The notes under the pieces are model-generated. The model was not told the origin of the DNA. It saw nothing but the letters and a program-made list of their open reading frames with translations, and made no database searches. A DNA stretch of 64,000 nucleotides from Bacteroidota bacterium (GTDB lineage: Bacteria > Bacteroidota > Bacteroidia > Flavobacteriales_D > Sanyastnellaceae): contig NVXE01000004.1 in assembly GCA_002746975.1 (NCBI GenBank), positions 70,187-134,186 of the forward strand. Direction: 5' to 3'. The translations under genes were made by a program, and so were the position numbers. The first letter of the stretch is position 1. Each line of letters begins with the position of its first letter. This document shows positions 1 to 9,953 of this stretch, piece after piece.

Positions 1-2
1 TG

Positions 3-1280
3 TCAGTTGAACAATCCTTATTAATTCATGCAGGGAATAATGCAGTACCACATCAATTAATTATTCGATCGTCAAAAGGAAATAACAGGCCTGTACAACT
101 ACTCTTCAATACATCAATATTTGTAATGAAGTCTCCAGTTCAAAATGAATCGAATATTGAAATTAAAGAAAATGTTAGAGTAGTAAAACTAGCTGCCTCA
201 ATTATACATTGTCACCCATCAATGTATAGGTCAAATGCTACAGATGTTAGGGCGTCCTTAATGCTAATTAAGGATGCTTCAGAACTATTAGAGATTTTGT
301 TAGAGGGAGGACACTCTACAATTGCAGGTCGATTAATTGGAGCATATAGAAATTTGGGACAAGAAAAAATAGCTTCAGGTATTTATAAAACTATGAAGTC
401 AGCAGGATATGATGTTAGAGAAACAGATCCTTTTGAAGAAGAAACTCCAATTCTATTAAATAGTAGGGAGCCTTCTCCTTATGTAAACAGAATTAGGTTA
501 ATGTGGCATGAAATGCGAAAAGAGGTAATAGAAGCCTTTCCTGAAGCACCAAAATCAGACATTAACGTTGGTTCTTATATGACAGACATAGAAGAATTGT
601 ACCTCACAGATGCATATCATTCATTATCTATTGAAAAATATATAGTATCCCCAGAATTAATTGAGCGTGTTAGGTCAGGTTCTTGGGATGCAAAAGAAAA
701 TGAAGCAGATAGAAAACAAAAAGACGCAATGGCAGCTAGAGGGTACTGGCAAGCATTTATTGTAGTGAAATCGAGTATTAAACAAATATTATCAGGAGAA
801 AATGCCGGAACTGTAGTTGATAGAGAACTTGGAGATTGGTATAGAGAATTATTTGCTCCTAGTGTAAGTGCAGGTTTGATAAAGCCATCTGATTTGGCTG
901 GTTATAGAAATGCTCAGGTTTATATAGGTCATTCTAAACATACACCAATTAATAAAGATGGAGTAAGAGATGTAATGCCATTACTCTTTGAGCTTTTACG
1001 GGAAGAAAAGGAGGCTAGTGTTAGAGCGGTACTAGGACATTTTGTGTTTGTCTACACACATCCGTATATGGATGGAAATGGTAGAATTGCTAGATTCTTA
1101 ATGAATGCTATGTTAGCCTCTGGAGGCTACCCTTGGACTGTAATTCCTTTGGAACAACGAGATAATTATATGGAAGCACTTGAATCTGCAAGTGTAGAAC
1201 AAGACATCAGTAAATTTGCAAAATTCTTAGCTTGGCTTGTGACTGAAGGATTAAAAGGTAAGCCTGTAGCAAAATTATAG
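3..1280 (+). CDS. Fic-domain AMP-transferase, AbiEi/Fic type (5' partial)
   Basis: Fic proteins transfer AMP (or related groups) to hydroxyl side chains of target proteins. The catalytic loop HPYMDGNGRIAR (bases about 1058-1093) has the His, the acidic residue, the GNGR anion hole and the closing Arg. An upstream alpha-inhibitory motif reads HSLSIEK (about 620-640); the inhibitory Glu is kept, but the usual Gly/Asn after it is Lys. The frame is open without a stop from the window edge, and the residues before the first ATG (126) resemble the N-terminal regulatory part of the long AbiEi-like Fic proteins. I therefore read the gene as continuing upstream and not starting at 126. Such proteins often sit in accessory DNA and act as self-contained toxin-like or regulatory modules; the target cannot be told from sequence. 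Confidence 0.85.
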   Translation, partial: SVEQSLLIHAGNNAVPHQLIIRSSKGNNRPVQLLFNTSIFVMKSPVQNESNIEIKENVRVVKLAASIIHCHPSMYRSNATDVRASLMLIKDASELLEILLEGGHSTIAGRLIGAYRNLGQEKIASGIYKTMKSAGYDVRETDPFEEETPILLNSREPSPYVNRIRLMWHEMRKEVIEAFPEAPKSDINVGSYMTDIEELYLTDAYHSLSIEKYIVSPELIERVRSGSWDAKENEADRKQKDAMAARGYWQAFIVVKSSIKQILSGENAGTVVDRELGDWYRELFAPSVSAGLIKPSDLAGYRNAQVYIGHSKHTPINKDGVRDVMPLLFELLREEKEASVRAVLGHFVFVYTHPYMDGNGRIARFLMNAMLASGGYPWTVIPLEQRDNYMEALESASVEQDISKFAKFLAWLVTEGLKGKPVAKL

Positions 1281-1355
1281 CGTGTTATTGTATAATACTT
1301 ATCCTCCACATAAGTCGTCAGCATAAGTTGGACGTCCCCCCATATTTAGAACATC

Positions 1356-1427
1356 CTAAAGTAGAATTTCGGCGGTTATTAATTGCTGATTGAACACTTC
1401 ATCGGGAGTTAAATCATTAAGGAAGGT
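1356..1427 (-). pseudogene. C-terminal scrap of an integrase-core transposase
   Basis: Directly after the trpS stop, the minus strand stays open for 23 residues and ends in a stop. It contains LTPDEVFNQQL, which resembles the C-terminal tail of integrase-core transposases (IS3, IS30 or IS481 type). No start codon or DDE residues are present, so it is a scar and not a gene. It suggests past insertion or deletion between trpS and the Fic gene. The family assignment is a guess from one short motif. Confidence 0.35.
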
Positions 1428-1432
1428 TCAGT

Positions 1433-2404
1433 TTAGTAGCCGATTTTTGAACGGACTCGTGATAGGACGTCTGAAGCGACAACTCGAGCGCGGGCGGAGC
1501 CCTGCGCGAGGGCGAAATCGATCTCTTCTCGATTCGCCATTAGCTCGTTAAAGCGCGAGCGTTCGGAGGCGTAACCGTCCACGATAGCTTCGAGAAGAGC
1601 TTTCTTTGCGTGGCCCCAACCATATCCTCCTGCTCGTAGCGCGTTCGCCATTTCTAGGGCGTCATTTTCGGAAGAGACGAGCTTGAAAAGGTTGTAAACA
1701 ACAGATGAGTTGGGATTTTTAGGGTCTTCAAGGGGTGTTGCATCGGTGATTATTTCCTTATTGATCACCTTTTTAAGCGTCTTAGGATCGTCGAAGATAT
1801 TGATGGTATTGCCCTGTGACTTAGACATCTTTCCTCCATTAGTTCCAGGAACGTACATAGTGGATTCTCGTGTTAATACCTCTGGAAGGACGAAGGTTTC
1901 TCCAAACTTATGATTGAACCTGGAGGCGACATCGCGGGTCATTTCTAGATGTTGCATTTGGTCTTTACCTACGGGAACCTTCTCTGCATCGTAAAGTAAA
2001 ATATCAGCAGCCATGAGCATAGGGTAGCCGAAAAGGCCAGCGTTGACATCCTCAAGCCGCCCTGATTTATCCTTAAAACTATGGGCTAGACCTAGGCGAG
2101 AGTACGGAAACATGCACTGTAAATACCAAGCAAGCTCAGTAACTTCTGGCACATCACTTTGCCGATAGAATACACTTCTAGATGTGTCTAACCCACAAGC
2201 GATCCATGTAGCAGCAGCAGCATAAGTGTTGTTGCGGAGGAGATTACCATCTTTTATTTGGGTCAAAGAATGCAAATCTGCTATGAACAGATAAGAGTCA
2301 TTTGCGGGATCATTCGCAAGTTCTATGGCAGGTTTTATAGCGCCTAAGACATTCCCTAGGTGAGGGGTGCCAGTACTTTGAACGCCAGTGAGAATACGTG
2401 CCAT
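1433..2404 (-). CDS. trpS: Tryptophan-tRNA ligase
   Basis: Class I aminoacyl-tRNA synthetase charging tRNA-Trp in the cytosol. The HIGH-like signature is GTPHLGN (residues 12-18) and the KMSKS loop is GGKMSKSQGN (about 190-199). At 323 residues it is the normal bacterial length. It is the last gene of aspS-brxA-trpS on the minus strand, 16 bases after the brxA stop, so probably co-transcribed. No feedback leader or T-box is visible in the short gap. Confidence 0.97.
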   Translation of the reverse strand: MARILTGVQSTGTPHLGNVLGAIKPAIELANDPANDSYLFIADLHSLTQIKDGNLLRNNTYAAAATWIACGLDTSRSVFYRQSDVPEVTELAWYLQCMFPYSRLGLAHSFKDKSGRLEDVNAGLFGYPMLMAADILLYDAEKVPVGKDQMQHLEMTRDVASRFNHKFGETFVLPEVLTRESTMYVPGTNGGKMSKSQGNTINIFDDPKTLKKVINKEIITDATPLEDPKNPNSSVVYNLFKLVSSENDALEMANALRAGGYGWGHAKKALLEAIVDGYASERSRFNELMANREEIDFALAQGSARARVVASDVLSRVRSKIGY

Positions 2405-2420
2405 ATTGGTTAAATGTTAA

Positions 2421-2831
2421 TTAGCAGAATTCGTTGAATGCCTGCTTTAGGTGGTCAGCAATCGCTTCAGCAGAGTTTCCTTCGATGTGATGACGCTCTA
2501 CCATCATAGCAATCTTTCCATCCTTGAAAAGGGCAATACTTGGAGATGAAGGAGGGTAGGGTAGCATAAACTTGCGAACGTGAGCAACGGCATCGATATC
2601 GTATCCAGCAAAGGAAGTTGTGATATTGTCAGGTAGTTTTTCGTTATCGAGGCAAGCGATCATAGCAGGGCGCATAGATCCCGCTGAGCAACCACAAACG
2701 CTATTTATTGCGACAAGAGTAGTACCGGGCTTTTCGAGCGCTTCTTTCACATCTTCGACAGTGAGGAGTTCTTTATAGCCAGCTTCTACGAGCTCGGCTT
2801 TCATTGGGGTAACTAGTTCTGTAGGATACAT
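2421..2831 (-). CDS. BrxA/BrxB family bacilliredoxin
   Basis: Small thioredoxin-fold protein of the YphP/YqiW (BrxA/BrxB) family. In Bacillus these remove bacillithiol from oxidised proteins. The signature CGCSAG motif is present near residues 47-52, and the 136-residue length is typical. Its start overlaps the aspS stop by one base (TAATG), which suggests translational coupling. Whether this organism makes bacillithiol cannot be decided here; many Bacteroidota carry the protein. The family call is firm; the exact thiol partner is inference. Confidence 0.9.
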   Translation of the reverse strand: MYPTELVTPMKAELVEAGYKELLTVEDVKEALEKPGTTLVAINSVCGCSAGSMRPAMIACLDNEKLPDNITTSFAGYDIDAVAHVRKFMLPYPPSSPSIALFKDGKIAMMVERHHIEGNSAEAIADHLKQAFNEFC

Positions 2832-4585
2832 TATTTAGGAGTATGTGTAGATTTCAATTGTAATTCCGAGTATTGCTCGTCGTGTATAGGAGATGGAGCG
2901 TCGATCATCATATCGCGTCCAGAGTTGTTTTTAGGAAATGCAATAAAGTCCCGGATAGAATCTGAGCCTCCAAACATAGAGCAAAGTCTGTCAAAGCCTA
3001 ATGCAAGCCCTCCGTGGGGAGGAGCTCCATATTGGAATGCGTTCATAAGGAAACCGAACTGAGCCTCTGCTTCTTCAGGCGAGAATCCTAGGAGGTCAAA
3101 CATCCTAGCTTGAAGCTCTCTATCGTGGATTCTGATAGATCCTCCGCCTATCTCCACCCCGTTTATTACCATATCGTAAGCGTTCGCTTTTACTTTACCG
3201 GGATCAGTATCGATTAGGGCAAGTTGATCTGGCTTAGGCGAAGTGAAAGGGTGATGCATAGCGTGATAACGCTCCGTGTCTTCGTCCCATTCTAAAAGAG
3301 GGAAGTCCATTACCCAAAGCGGTTTAAAGACTTTCGGGTCGCGAAGGCCTAGCTCTGTACCCATGTAAAGCCTAAGCTCTCCAAGTTGTTTACGTGTTTT
3401 ATCTAAATCACCGGATAAAACTAGAATTAGATCTCCCTTATTTGCGCCAGTCTTTTCTGCCCACTCCGCTCTTGCGTCATCGTCGAAAAACTTATCTACG
3501 CTACTTTTCGTAGTACCGTCCTCGTTCATTTTACAGTAGATAAGTCCTTTCGCACCTATCTGAGGACGCTTAACCCAGTCCGTAAGTTTGTCTAATTGTT
3601 TGCGAGTATAATCCGCAGCTCCTGGAACGACAATTCCTAATACAGCCTCAGCGCTATCGAAAACTCCGAATCCTTTGCCCTGAGTTACTTCTGCCATATC
3701 ACAGAACTTCATCTCGAAACGTACGTCTGGTTTATCTGAACCATAAAGACACATAGCATCGTCATAATCCATTCTAGGGAAGTCTTCAATTTCGACATTT
3801 AGAACAACCTTGAAAAGGTGGCGTACCATACCCTCGAAGGTGTTTAGAATATCTTCCTGCTCCACGAAAGCCATCTCGCAGTCTATCTGAGTAAACTCAG
3901 GCTGACGGTCGGCTCTTAGGTCTTCATCTCGGAAACACTTCACGATTTGGTAATAACGGTCGAAACCACTCACCATGAGAAGTTGCTTGAATGTCTGAGG
4001 GCTTTGAGGAAGTGCGTAAAATTGTCCGGGGTTCATTCTACTCGGCACTACGAAGTCTCGAGCTCCTTCCGGGGTGCTTTTTATAAGGTAAGGGGTTTCA
4101 ACATCGATAAAACCTACCGAATCGAGGTATTTACGAGTTTCCATACCTACCCTGTGTCGCAACATGATATTCTTCTGAACGGGAGCCCTACGAAGATCTA
4201 GATATCTATACTGCATCCTTAAGTCGTCCCCTCCGTCAGTTTCATTTTCAATAGTAAAAGGAGGCGTCTTACTAACGTTAAGAATCTCAAGCGATTTTAC
4301 ATCGATCTCGACTTCTCCAGTAGGATTTTTTTTGTTTTTACTTTCCCTCTCTATAACCTCACCCGATACTTTTATTACGAATTCCCTTCCAAGTTTGCGA
4401 GCTTTCTCACAAAGTGCAGCGTCCGTTTCCATATTGAAAACGAGCTGAGTAATCCCATACCTATCTCGAAGATCCACAAAAGTCATCCCCCCTAAGTCAC
4501 GTGCTTTTTGGACCCAACCAGAAAGTGTAACAGTAACCCCATTATTATCGAGGCGCAATTCGCCGCAAGTGTGTGATCTATGCAT
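2831..4585 (-). CDS. aspS: Aspartate-tRNA ligase
   Basis: Class II synthetase charging tRNA-Asp. The N-terminal OB-fold anticodon domain starts at HRSHTCGEL. Motif 2 is [14 protein letters not shown] (about residues 214-227), and the class II motif 3 is [15 protein letters not shown] near the C-terminus. At 584 residues it is the bacterial type with the inserted GAD domain. The start is supported by a perfect -7 box TATCTTTG (4597-4590) ending exactly 4 bases before the ATG, so the mRNA is probably leaderless. It heads a unit with brxA and trpS. Confidence 0.97.
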   Translation of the reverse strand: MHRSHTCGELRLDNNGVTVTLSGWVQKARDLGGMTFVDLRDRYGITQLVFNMETDAALCEKARKLGREFVIKVSGEVIERESKNKKNPTGEVEIDVKSLEILNVSKTPPFTIENETDGGDDLRMQYRYLDLRRAPVQKNIMLRHRVGMETRKYLDSVGFIDVETPYLIKSTPEGARDFVVPSRMNPGQFYALPQSPQTFKQLLMVSGFDRYYQIVKCFRDEDLRADRQPEFTQIDCEMAFVEQEDILNTFEGMVRHLFKVVLNVEIEDFPRMDYDDAMCLYGSDKPDVRFEMKFCDMAEVTQGKGFGVFDSAEAVLGIVVPGAADYTRKQLDKLTDWVKRPQIGAKGLIYCKMNEDGTTKSSVDKFFDDDARAEWAEKTGANKGDLILVLSGDLDKTRKQLGELRLYMGTELGLRDPKVFKPLWVMDFPLLEWDEDTERYHAMHHPFTSPKPDQLALIDTDPGKVKANAYDMVINGVEIGGGSIRIHDRELQARMFDLLGFSPEEAEAQFGFLMNAFQYGAPPHGGLALGFDRLCSMFGGSDSIRDFIAFPKNNSGRDMMIDAPSPIHDEQYSELQLKSTHTPK

Positions 4586-4589
4586 CTTG

Positions 4590-4597
4590 CAAAGATA
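4590..4597 (-). promoter_or_regulatory. -7 box TATCTTTG of aspS, 4 nt from start
   Basis: Perfect match to the Bacteroidota TAnnTTTG box on the minus strand, followed by CAAG and the aspS ATG. Transcription should start at or next to the start codon. No TTTG is seen at the expected -33 position. Confidence 0.7.
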
Positions 4598-4614
4598 GAC
4601 TGCATAGGGTCTTT

Positions 4615-4651
4615 ATTTCCTATTTGTGTATTTAGGATTTAGATAGGAAAT
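4615..4651. repeat. 9-bp inverted repeat between creD and aspS
   Basis: ATTTCCTAT (4615-4623) and ATAGGAAAT (4643-4651) are a perfect inverted repeat with a 19-base spacer, located between the creD stop and the aspS promoter. There is no T-tract, so it is a weak terminator at best; an operator is equally possible. Confidence 0.35.
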
Positions 4652-4656
4652 AGAAT

Positions 4657-6009
4657 TTAGGATTCCTTTGTCTGGTCTGCATACCAGTCAATTTTTCTAG
4701 ATAAGAACATAACTACTCCTAAAACGAGTAAAAGCCCTACACTTCCCATTAGAAGGGCATAATCCTGCATTTGGATTATGGAATAAATAAATAAGTACAG
4801 TAGAGTTAAGATTCCACAAATCACTTTTGTTAGCCTCGAATTTTTTGCAAAACTATGAGCATACATTGTTATCATTGAAATAATACTTATACTAGAAATT
4901 AAGTAGCTAATGTTAAAGGGTATATGCTCCGAGAGTGCGATTAGCAAGGTGTAAAATACACATAGTGCCAAACCTACAATGATATACTGTATCGAATGTA
5001 TCCTTACATTATTCAATATCTGAACGAAAAAGAAGAGTAAAAAAGTAAGCGCGATAAACATAGACGCATATTTCGCAGACCTCATGCTTTTTAAGTATTC
5101 ATCTACGGGAACGATTAACTTCACCCCGAATGAAGATTCGTATATTCCGTGAGTAGCGCCACGAAAGCTTTGTGGGTATGGCCTGTTTAAGTGTAGTACG
5201 TTCCAACTTGTGGTAAACCCATCATCTGAAATCTCCCTAACATCGGGGAGGAAGGCACCGTCAAAACTAGGATGCTTCCAAGTAGAACTCAGAGAAACGT
5301 TCGTCGATTTCCCGAGAGGTATAAAGTTCAGGCTAGAGCTTCCATTAAAGTCTAATTGTAGTGAAAAATTCAAATCGGAAGTCCCCTCGACGTTAAGCTG
5401 TGTTTCACTCTCTAATTTAACGGGAACACGACAGCTAATCCCATTATTTATTACGTCACTAGTCTCGATTCCCGGTTTAAACTCGAAAAGTTCGCCATTC
5501 CAATTTAAAGAAACGCCCTCTTGAATTCCTCTTAAATCTGACAGCCCTAACGAAATGAAAGCATCATCCCAAATAACATCCTTATCATCGATTTTCCACT
5601 CCTCGAAATTGGGATTAGAGAAATTCCCAGACATACTTAGATTCGAATTATAGACGATTACTTCATAGATACCCCGATATCGCATCTCAGGTAACACCTC
5701 ACCACCAATATTTAACTCATTTGGCAAAAAATGAGCATATTCTCTTGTTTGGACTAATTTGAAAGTATCATCCTTGTCAAAGACCTTATTATAAGTGTTA
5801 TACGGAATAGTTAATACCAAACCGAATACTGTTTGATCCTCCCCCCACTTAGAACTAACCTCTCTGATAGCCTCCTCCTGCCTATACTCTCGCTCACGGA
5901 TTAAGTCCTTAACCATAGAAACAGGAATTAATAAAAACAGCAAAAGAATTCCTATAGTAAGGAGCTTAACAGTAATAGAATTTTTTAACCAGTTATTTAC
6001 TTTCGACAT
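4657..6009 (-). CDS. creD: CreD-family inner-membrane protein
   Basis: Resembles CreD, the inner-membrane protein whose overproduction in E. coli affects colicin E2 tolerance and which is controlled there by CreBC. There is one N-terminal membrane segment, a long non-cytoplasmic domain (about residues 45-300) with the family motif YPQSFRGATHGIYESSFGV, then about five hydrophobic helices. The 450-residue length fits the family. No creBC two-component genes lie alongside, as is common in Bacteroidota. Its molecular function is unknown. It is followed by aspS on the same strand but aspS has its own promoter. Confidence 0.85.
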   Translation of the reverse strand: MSKVNNWLKNSITVKLLTIGILLLFLLIPVSMVKDLIREREYRQEEAIREVSSKWGEDQTVFGLVLTIPYNTYNKVFDKDDTFKLVQTREYAHFLPNELNIGGEVLPEMRYRGIYEVIVYNSNLSMSGNFSNPNFEEWKIDDKDVIWDDAFISLGLSDLRGIQEGVSLNWNGELFEFKPGIETSDVINNGISCRVPVKLESETQLNVEGTSDLNFSLQLDFNGSSSLNFIPLGKSTNVSLSSTWKHPSFDGAFLPDVREISDDGFTTSWNVLHLNRPYPQSFRGATHGIYESSFGVKLIVPVDEYLKSMRSAKYASMFIALTFLLFFFVQILNNVRIHSIQYIIVGLALCVFYTLLIALSEHIPFNISYLISSISIISMITMYAHSFAKNSRLTKVICGILTLLYLFIYSIIQMQDYALLMGSVGLLLVLGVVMFLSRKIDWYADQTKES

Positions 6010-6039
6010 TCAAAAAATTAAACGCGTAAGAAATGAGAA

Positions 6040-6570
6040 TTATTGTTTGGGCTTTGAAAACATGCCTTCGTTAAACTCATCTGAACCCCCTTTAGGGATA
6101 GACAAAGATTTCCAATCTTTACTGATCATTTTTCCAATAAAGACAATTTGACCTATATGATATGGATAGTGAGCAAGTTGCCTATTGATAGCTTCAGTAA
6201 TGGAATGCTCCTCATTTCTAATATAAATGGTCTTAGACTCAAGATCATAAATACTAATCGAGTCTAATGCTCTAAACAGACACTCCCATCCCTGATTCCA
6301 CTTTTCCAACATTTCTGACCTGGTTTTTATATCTGCTCTAAATTCATTATCCCGTTGTCTCCACTCTTTCTCACCATCAGTTGTAAGGAAATCAGTCCAT
6401 CTTGACTTCATATTCCCTGATAGATGCTTTACGATTATAGCAACACTATTTGATTCTTCACGATACTGCCAAAACAATTCATCATCATTTAGCTGGCTGA
6501 AAGTTTTTTCCCCAAGTGATTTATAATATTCGAATTGTGAATTAACACTTTTCAGGTAGCCTTTTGTCAT
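6040..6570 (-). CDS. DinB-superfamily protein, DUF1572 type
   Basis: Four-helix-bundle protein of the DinB/DUF1572 family, related to metal-dependent thiol transferases such as the bacillithiol transferases. The N-terminal His in IVKHLSGNMKSRWTDF and the C-terminal HYPYHIGQIVFIGK (two His) fit the usual three-His metal site. I start at 6570 (176 residues, MTKGYL) since the family begins here; the frame is open back to 6615. Substrate unknown. It is the distal minus-strand gene of the accessory block. A second DinB-fold gene lies at 10128. Confidence 0.8.
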   Translation of the reverse strand: MTKGYLKSVNSQFEYYKSLGEKTFSQLNDDELFWQYREESNSVAIIVKHLSGNMKSRWTDFLTTDGEKEWRQRDNEFRADIKTRSEMLEKWNQGWECLFRALDSISIYDLESKTIYIRNEEHSITEAINRQLAHYPYHIGQIVFIGKMISKDWKSLSIPKGGSDEFNEGMFSKPKQ

Positions 6571-6749
6571 AATAGCTTGCGTTTTTGTGTTTAACGTCGG
6601 GTAATAAGTTAACATTAATTATTGTCATATTTACCCGCCTCCCCACTTGATGTCAGTTACGAAAAAGCCACAACTTCCAGCGACATATTCTATACTAGGA
6701 AGTAATTTCATTCAAGAAGGAGGGAATATGACTGACGGGACATTCTGAT

Positions 6750-8051
6750 TTAATTAGAAGAATGGCTATTTGTTTTCGCTCCAGTCTTTTTATAAACATA
6801 CTCAATTATGAAGCAGAAGGTGAGGATACCCATCGCTATTAAAACACCTGTTTTGTTAGATGTGTACTGCTGAACGATTAATACAATAGCAGCGATAAGA
6901 CATAGTATAAAACCTATTATAGGAATAAATTTATTTCCTTTTATTTCCTTTGACAGCTTGTACCCCACATAATTAACCATTGCAAATATTATTAAAAACC
7001 CCACACTTCCAGCAGTTGAGATACTCTCTAAATTCAGTGAATTTGCAATAACCAAAGTCATCACAGCTGTAATAAACAACCCTATAGGCTGATTCCATAA
7101 TTTACTGGTTAGTTCGTGAGGTAACTCATCATCTTCTGCGATTTCATAACTTACTCGACTACCTCCATATAAAGAGGCGTTTATTGCAGAAAACGTAGAG
7201 ATTAATGCGGCTATTGTGATAATTGTAAATCCAATTTTCCCAAGCATAGGTTTGGCCGCTGCCGCCAAAACATAATCTTGAGCAGTTGAAATTTCACTAA
7301 AGGGTAATGACCCCACTGTGATTATTGCAATAATTACATATAGTAAAATCACAAATATTACAGAGTAATAGTATGCCTTAGGAATATTTACTTTTGGGTT
7401 TTCAATATCTGGGGCAGCATTTGCAATTAGCTCAAATCCTTCATAAGCAACAAAAATTACCATTCCAGCGGCTAATAAATTTAGAGGGTTTTCCCAATTA
7501 CTTATAGATAATTGATCTAAATGTGGATTCCCGAACAGGCCGTACGCTCCGATAAAGACAAAAGAAATTAAAATAATCAGTTTAATAATGACAGCATATG
7601 ATTCAATTTGGCCTACAATTTTTATGCTGTAATAATTTATTGTAGTAGCAAAAATAATGATGGCGCTTAGATAGATATGATAATCGAGGGCTACATTACT
7701 TGTAATTTGGAATAAATTAGGGGCATAAGAACCAAAAGCAGATGCATAAAGAGAAAGCATTATTATATAACTTACCCATAATAAGTTATTAATCCCACCA
7801 CTAAAGACACCTTTCCCGAAACCCTGGTTAATAAATTTCACAGTACCGCCCCTATTAGGAAAAGTAAGAGATAATTTCACATAGCTATAAGATGTAATAA
7901 GCGCAATTGCTCCTGCAAGTAGAAATGAAACAGGTGTTCCTCCTTTCCCTAGCGCAACGGCCAAACCCAAAACCGCAAAAATACCTCCCCCCACCATTCC
8001 ACCAATGCCAATTGAAATTGCTTCTTTTAGGCCTATTTTCTTTGAACTCAT
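6750..8051 (-). CDS. APC-superfamily amino-acid permease
   Basis: Integral membrane secondary transporter with about 12 hydrophobic segments over 433 residues. The N-terminal IGIGGMVGGGIFAVLGLAV is the unwound helix-1 glycine motif that binds the substrate amino group in APC transporters. Substrate specificity cannot be read. It starts 2 bases after the DUF3050 stop, so the two are probably translated from one mRNA. A second, different APC permease is at 11466. Codon use is AT-rich like the rest of the island. Confidence 0.9.
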   Translation of the reverse strand: MSSKKIGLKEAISIGIGGMVGGGIFAVLGLAVALGKGGTPVSFLLAGAIALITSYSYVKLSLTFPNRGGTVKFINQGFGKGVFSGGINNLLWVSYIIMLSLYASAFGSYAPNLFQITSNVALDYHIYLSAIIIFATTINYYSIKIVGQIESYAVIIKLIILISFVFIGAYGLFGNPHLDQLSISNWENPLNLLAAGMVIFVAYEGFELIANAAPDIENPKVNIPKAYYYSVIFVILLYVIIAIITVGSLPFSEISTAQDYVLAAAAKPMLGKIGFTIITIAALISTFSAINASLYGGSRVSYEIAEDDELPHELTSKLWNQPIGLFITAVMTLVIANSLNLESISTAGSVGFLIIFAMVNYVGYKLSKEIKGNKFIPIIGFILCLIAAIVLIVQQYTSNKTGVLIAMGILTFCFIIEYVYKKTGAKTNSHSSN

Positions 8052-8053
8052 AA

Positions 8054-8851
8054 CTACAGGATCGTTTTTTCTTTTAGCAAGACACTGTTCTTCGATTTTT
8101 TTCTTTCGATAGAGTCATTTATAGCGTCCCAAAGCGCAATTCGCTTCTCCAATGATTGCTTAGCTACAGCTAATGTTTCGTTCCATTTTCCTAGGTCATT
8201 GCCACAAAGTTCGGTAACCATTTGAAGAGATAGTGGACCGTGCTCATCTCCGTCAAGCTCGATATGTCTCTCAAGATAGTATTTAAGCTTGCTACCGGAG
8301 TCAGATTTACTAAGTATTTCGATAAACATATCTGGAATAACATCCTCTCTGCCAAATGTAAAGGATGAAGCAATTAAGTGAGATTTACCAGTTTTGATAA
8401 TTGAAAATGAAAACATAACAAAGTCCGAAACTCGGTGATCTATATTTATTTCATCTAAAGCATATTCTATAGAATGGCCGGATTTAATAATTCGAATAAA
8501 ATCATTAATCTCATGTGTGTTTGCACTTGCTTGTGTCATAGCATCCAGATACATTTCAAAATGGCTTTTGGGCTCTCCCAATTCGTTAATGTCACTTTCT
8601 TCGCCGTGAACAATTTCATTTATAAATCTAGCAAGAGTTGGGTTGGATGAAGGCGTCCAGGGGATTTCAATATTTGTAAGTTTTATTTGTAGGCTCTTTA
8701 AAAGAGACATGAAATCCCAGACAGCAAACACATGATTTTCCATGAACGTTTTAATGTCATCTTCTGTTGTTAGATTTTTATAGAGATCATGACGTTGTAA
8801 TATATCCCTTAATTTAGATATTTCACTTTCGATATGCTGTATTTGATTCAT
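8054..8851 (-). CDS. DUF3050 family protein (heme-oxygenase-like fold)
   Basis: 265-residue soluble helical protein matching DUF3050, a family predicted to have a heme-oxygenase-like fold. Conserved-looking blocks are [28 protein letters not shown], and [15 protein letters not shown]; the scattered His/Glu pairs could hold a di-metal site as in heme-oxygenase-like oxidases. That last point is inference. It is immediately upstream of the APC permease (2-base gap), which suggests that its substrate or product is an amine or amino-acid derivative. No experimentally known function that I can cite. Confidence 0.8.
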   Translation of the reverse strand: MNQIQHIESEISKLRDILQRHDLYKNLTTEDDIKTFMENHVFAVWDFMSLLKSLQIKLTNIEIPWTPSSNPTLARFINEIVHGEESDINELGEPKSHFEMYLDAMTQASANTHEINDFIRIIKSGHSIEYALDEINIDHRVSDFVMFSFSIIKTGKSHLIASSFTFGREDVIPDMFIEILSKSDSGSKLKYYLERHIELDGDEHGPLSLQMVTELCGNDLGKWNETLAVAKQSLEKRIALWDAINDSIERKKSKNSVLLKEKTIL

Positions 8852-8912
8852 TCTTTTGATTGCTAGTTATGAGTACTCCGATCAGACGTAAACGCAATTG
8901 AATACGAGATTG

Positions 8913-9863
8913 TTACTTATTCCAGTTTAGTATTACGTCTCCTATTTCTGACCCTATGACATTTAAAATAGATAGGTGATTTTGATCAGGAATTATTTTT
9001 GTGTTGCTTCTTTCGTCCTTACTTAATGGTAGGGAGGCATATTTAATTACCTTTTTTGGTTCAAATAATTCATCGTTCTCGCCTACAAATATTGCAACAG
9101 GTTGTGAAATGTTTTGAAACTGCTTCACGGGATTGTTTGGCGTTAAAGCCTTAGACATGTTTACGCTTATTGACCTGACAATTAAAGGGTTTCTGTCTAA
9201 AACGTTTTGAGGATAATTGAAATAAACTACATCAGAATGTTGCATTAATAATCCACATGACATCCCATTTAGCACAAACTTCCATATTTCCACCTTAGCA
9301 AAAGGAATCCTTTCCTCTCTTTCTGTATCTGATTTATATCCTAGTTCAGGTGATATAAATATATAGCCGGAAATATTTTCTTTCTTTTTCCATTGGCTAT
9401 AATTTAATACTAACCCACCTCCTGAGGAGTGGCCGCCTAAATAGATAGGTAAATTGCTGTCCCTTTTTACAAGTTGAATAATCTCGTTAATATCACGATA
9501 TAGACTATTTACTTTAGGACTATCTCCTCTTTTACCCCCCGACAATCCGTGTCCTCTTAGGTCAATTAAGATAGTTTCGATGGAATACTCTTCTCTTAGT
9601 GTTTGTGCTAATTGCAGATATCCGAGTTTACTATGTACTCCTCCGCCATGAATAAAAATTAACTTAGCAACTGGAGCTATTGTAGGCTTGAATTGATAAT
9701 ATTGGATTTTTGTTTTGTCATAACTTTCAATTGTATTCGAATTAAATTGGAAGTTGTCATTTCTACCTTGTATTTCAACAAATGAAAATGATGACGGTTT
9801 TTCTTGTGCAGAAGCACCCAAGCTTATTAAAAGGCTAATAAAAGCAATTAATTGAATTCTCAT
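8913..9863 (-). CDS. Secreted alpha/beta hydrolase, monoacylglycerol-lipase-like
   Basis: Signal peptide (residues 1-19, ending ASAQ) followed by a serine-hydrolase fold of the S33/Hydrolase_4 type. The oxyanion region is FIHGGGVHSK, the nucleophile elbow is GGHSSGGG, the Asp is in VGENDELF and the His in DQNHLSI. LIDLRGHGLSGGKRG is typical of lysophospholipases and monoacylglycerol lipases. It is exported to the periplasm or beyond. It lies 61 bases upstream of DUF3050 on the same strand and may share its transcript. Substrate unknown. Confidence 0.85.
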   Translation of the reverse strand: MRIQLIAFISLLISLGASAQEKPSSFSFVEIQGRNDNFQFNSNTIESYDKTKIQYYQFKPTIAPVAKLIFIHGGGVHSKLGYLQLAQTLREEYSIETILIDLRGHGLSGGKRGDSPKVNSLYRDINEIIQLVKRDSNLPIYLGGHSSGGGLVLNYSQWKKKENISGYIFISPELGYKSDTEREERIPFAKVEIWKFVLNGMSCGLLMQHSDVVYFNYPQNVLDRNPLIVRSISVNMSKALTPNNPVKQFQNISQPVAIFVGENDELFEPKKVIKYASLPLSKDERSNTKIIPDQNHLSILNVIGSEIGDVILNWNK

Positions 9864-9945
9864 TTGATTTTCAGTGATATTAGGTAGATAAAGTACAGCT
9901 TTCTACATGTTAGGAAGTCTGAAAGGATGTAAATTAAAACATCAT

Positions 9946-9953
9946 CAAAGATA
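9946..9953 (-). promoter_or_regulatory. Candidate -7 box TATCTTTG upstream of the hydrolase
   Basis: Consensus TAnnTTTG box on the minus strand 82 bases before the hydrolase start, in a 264-base gap that otherwise shows no gene. No good -33 TTTG; a TTTC lies at roughly the right distance. Unproven. Confidence 0.35.

Noticed and set aside
126-1280. Fic gene starting at 126
   Set aside because: The frame is open to the window edge and the upstream residues continue the family sequence, so 126 is unlikely to be the real start.
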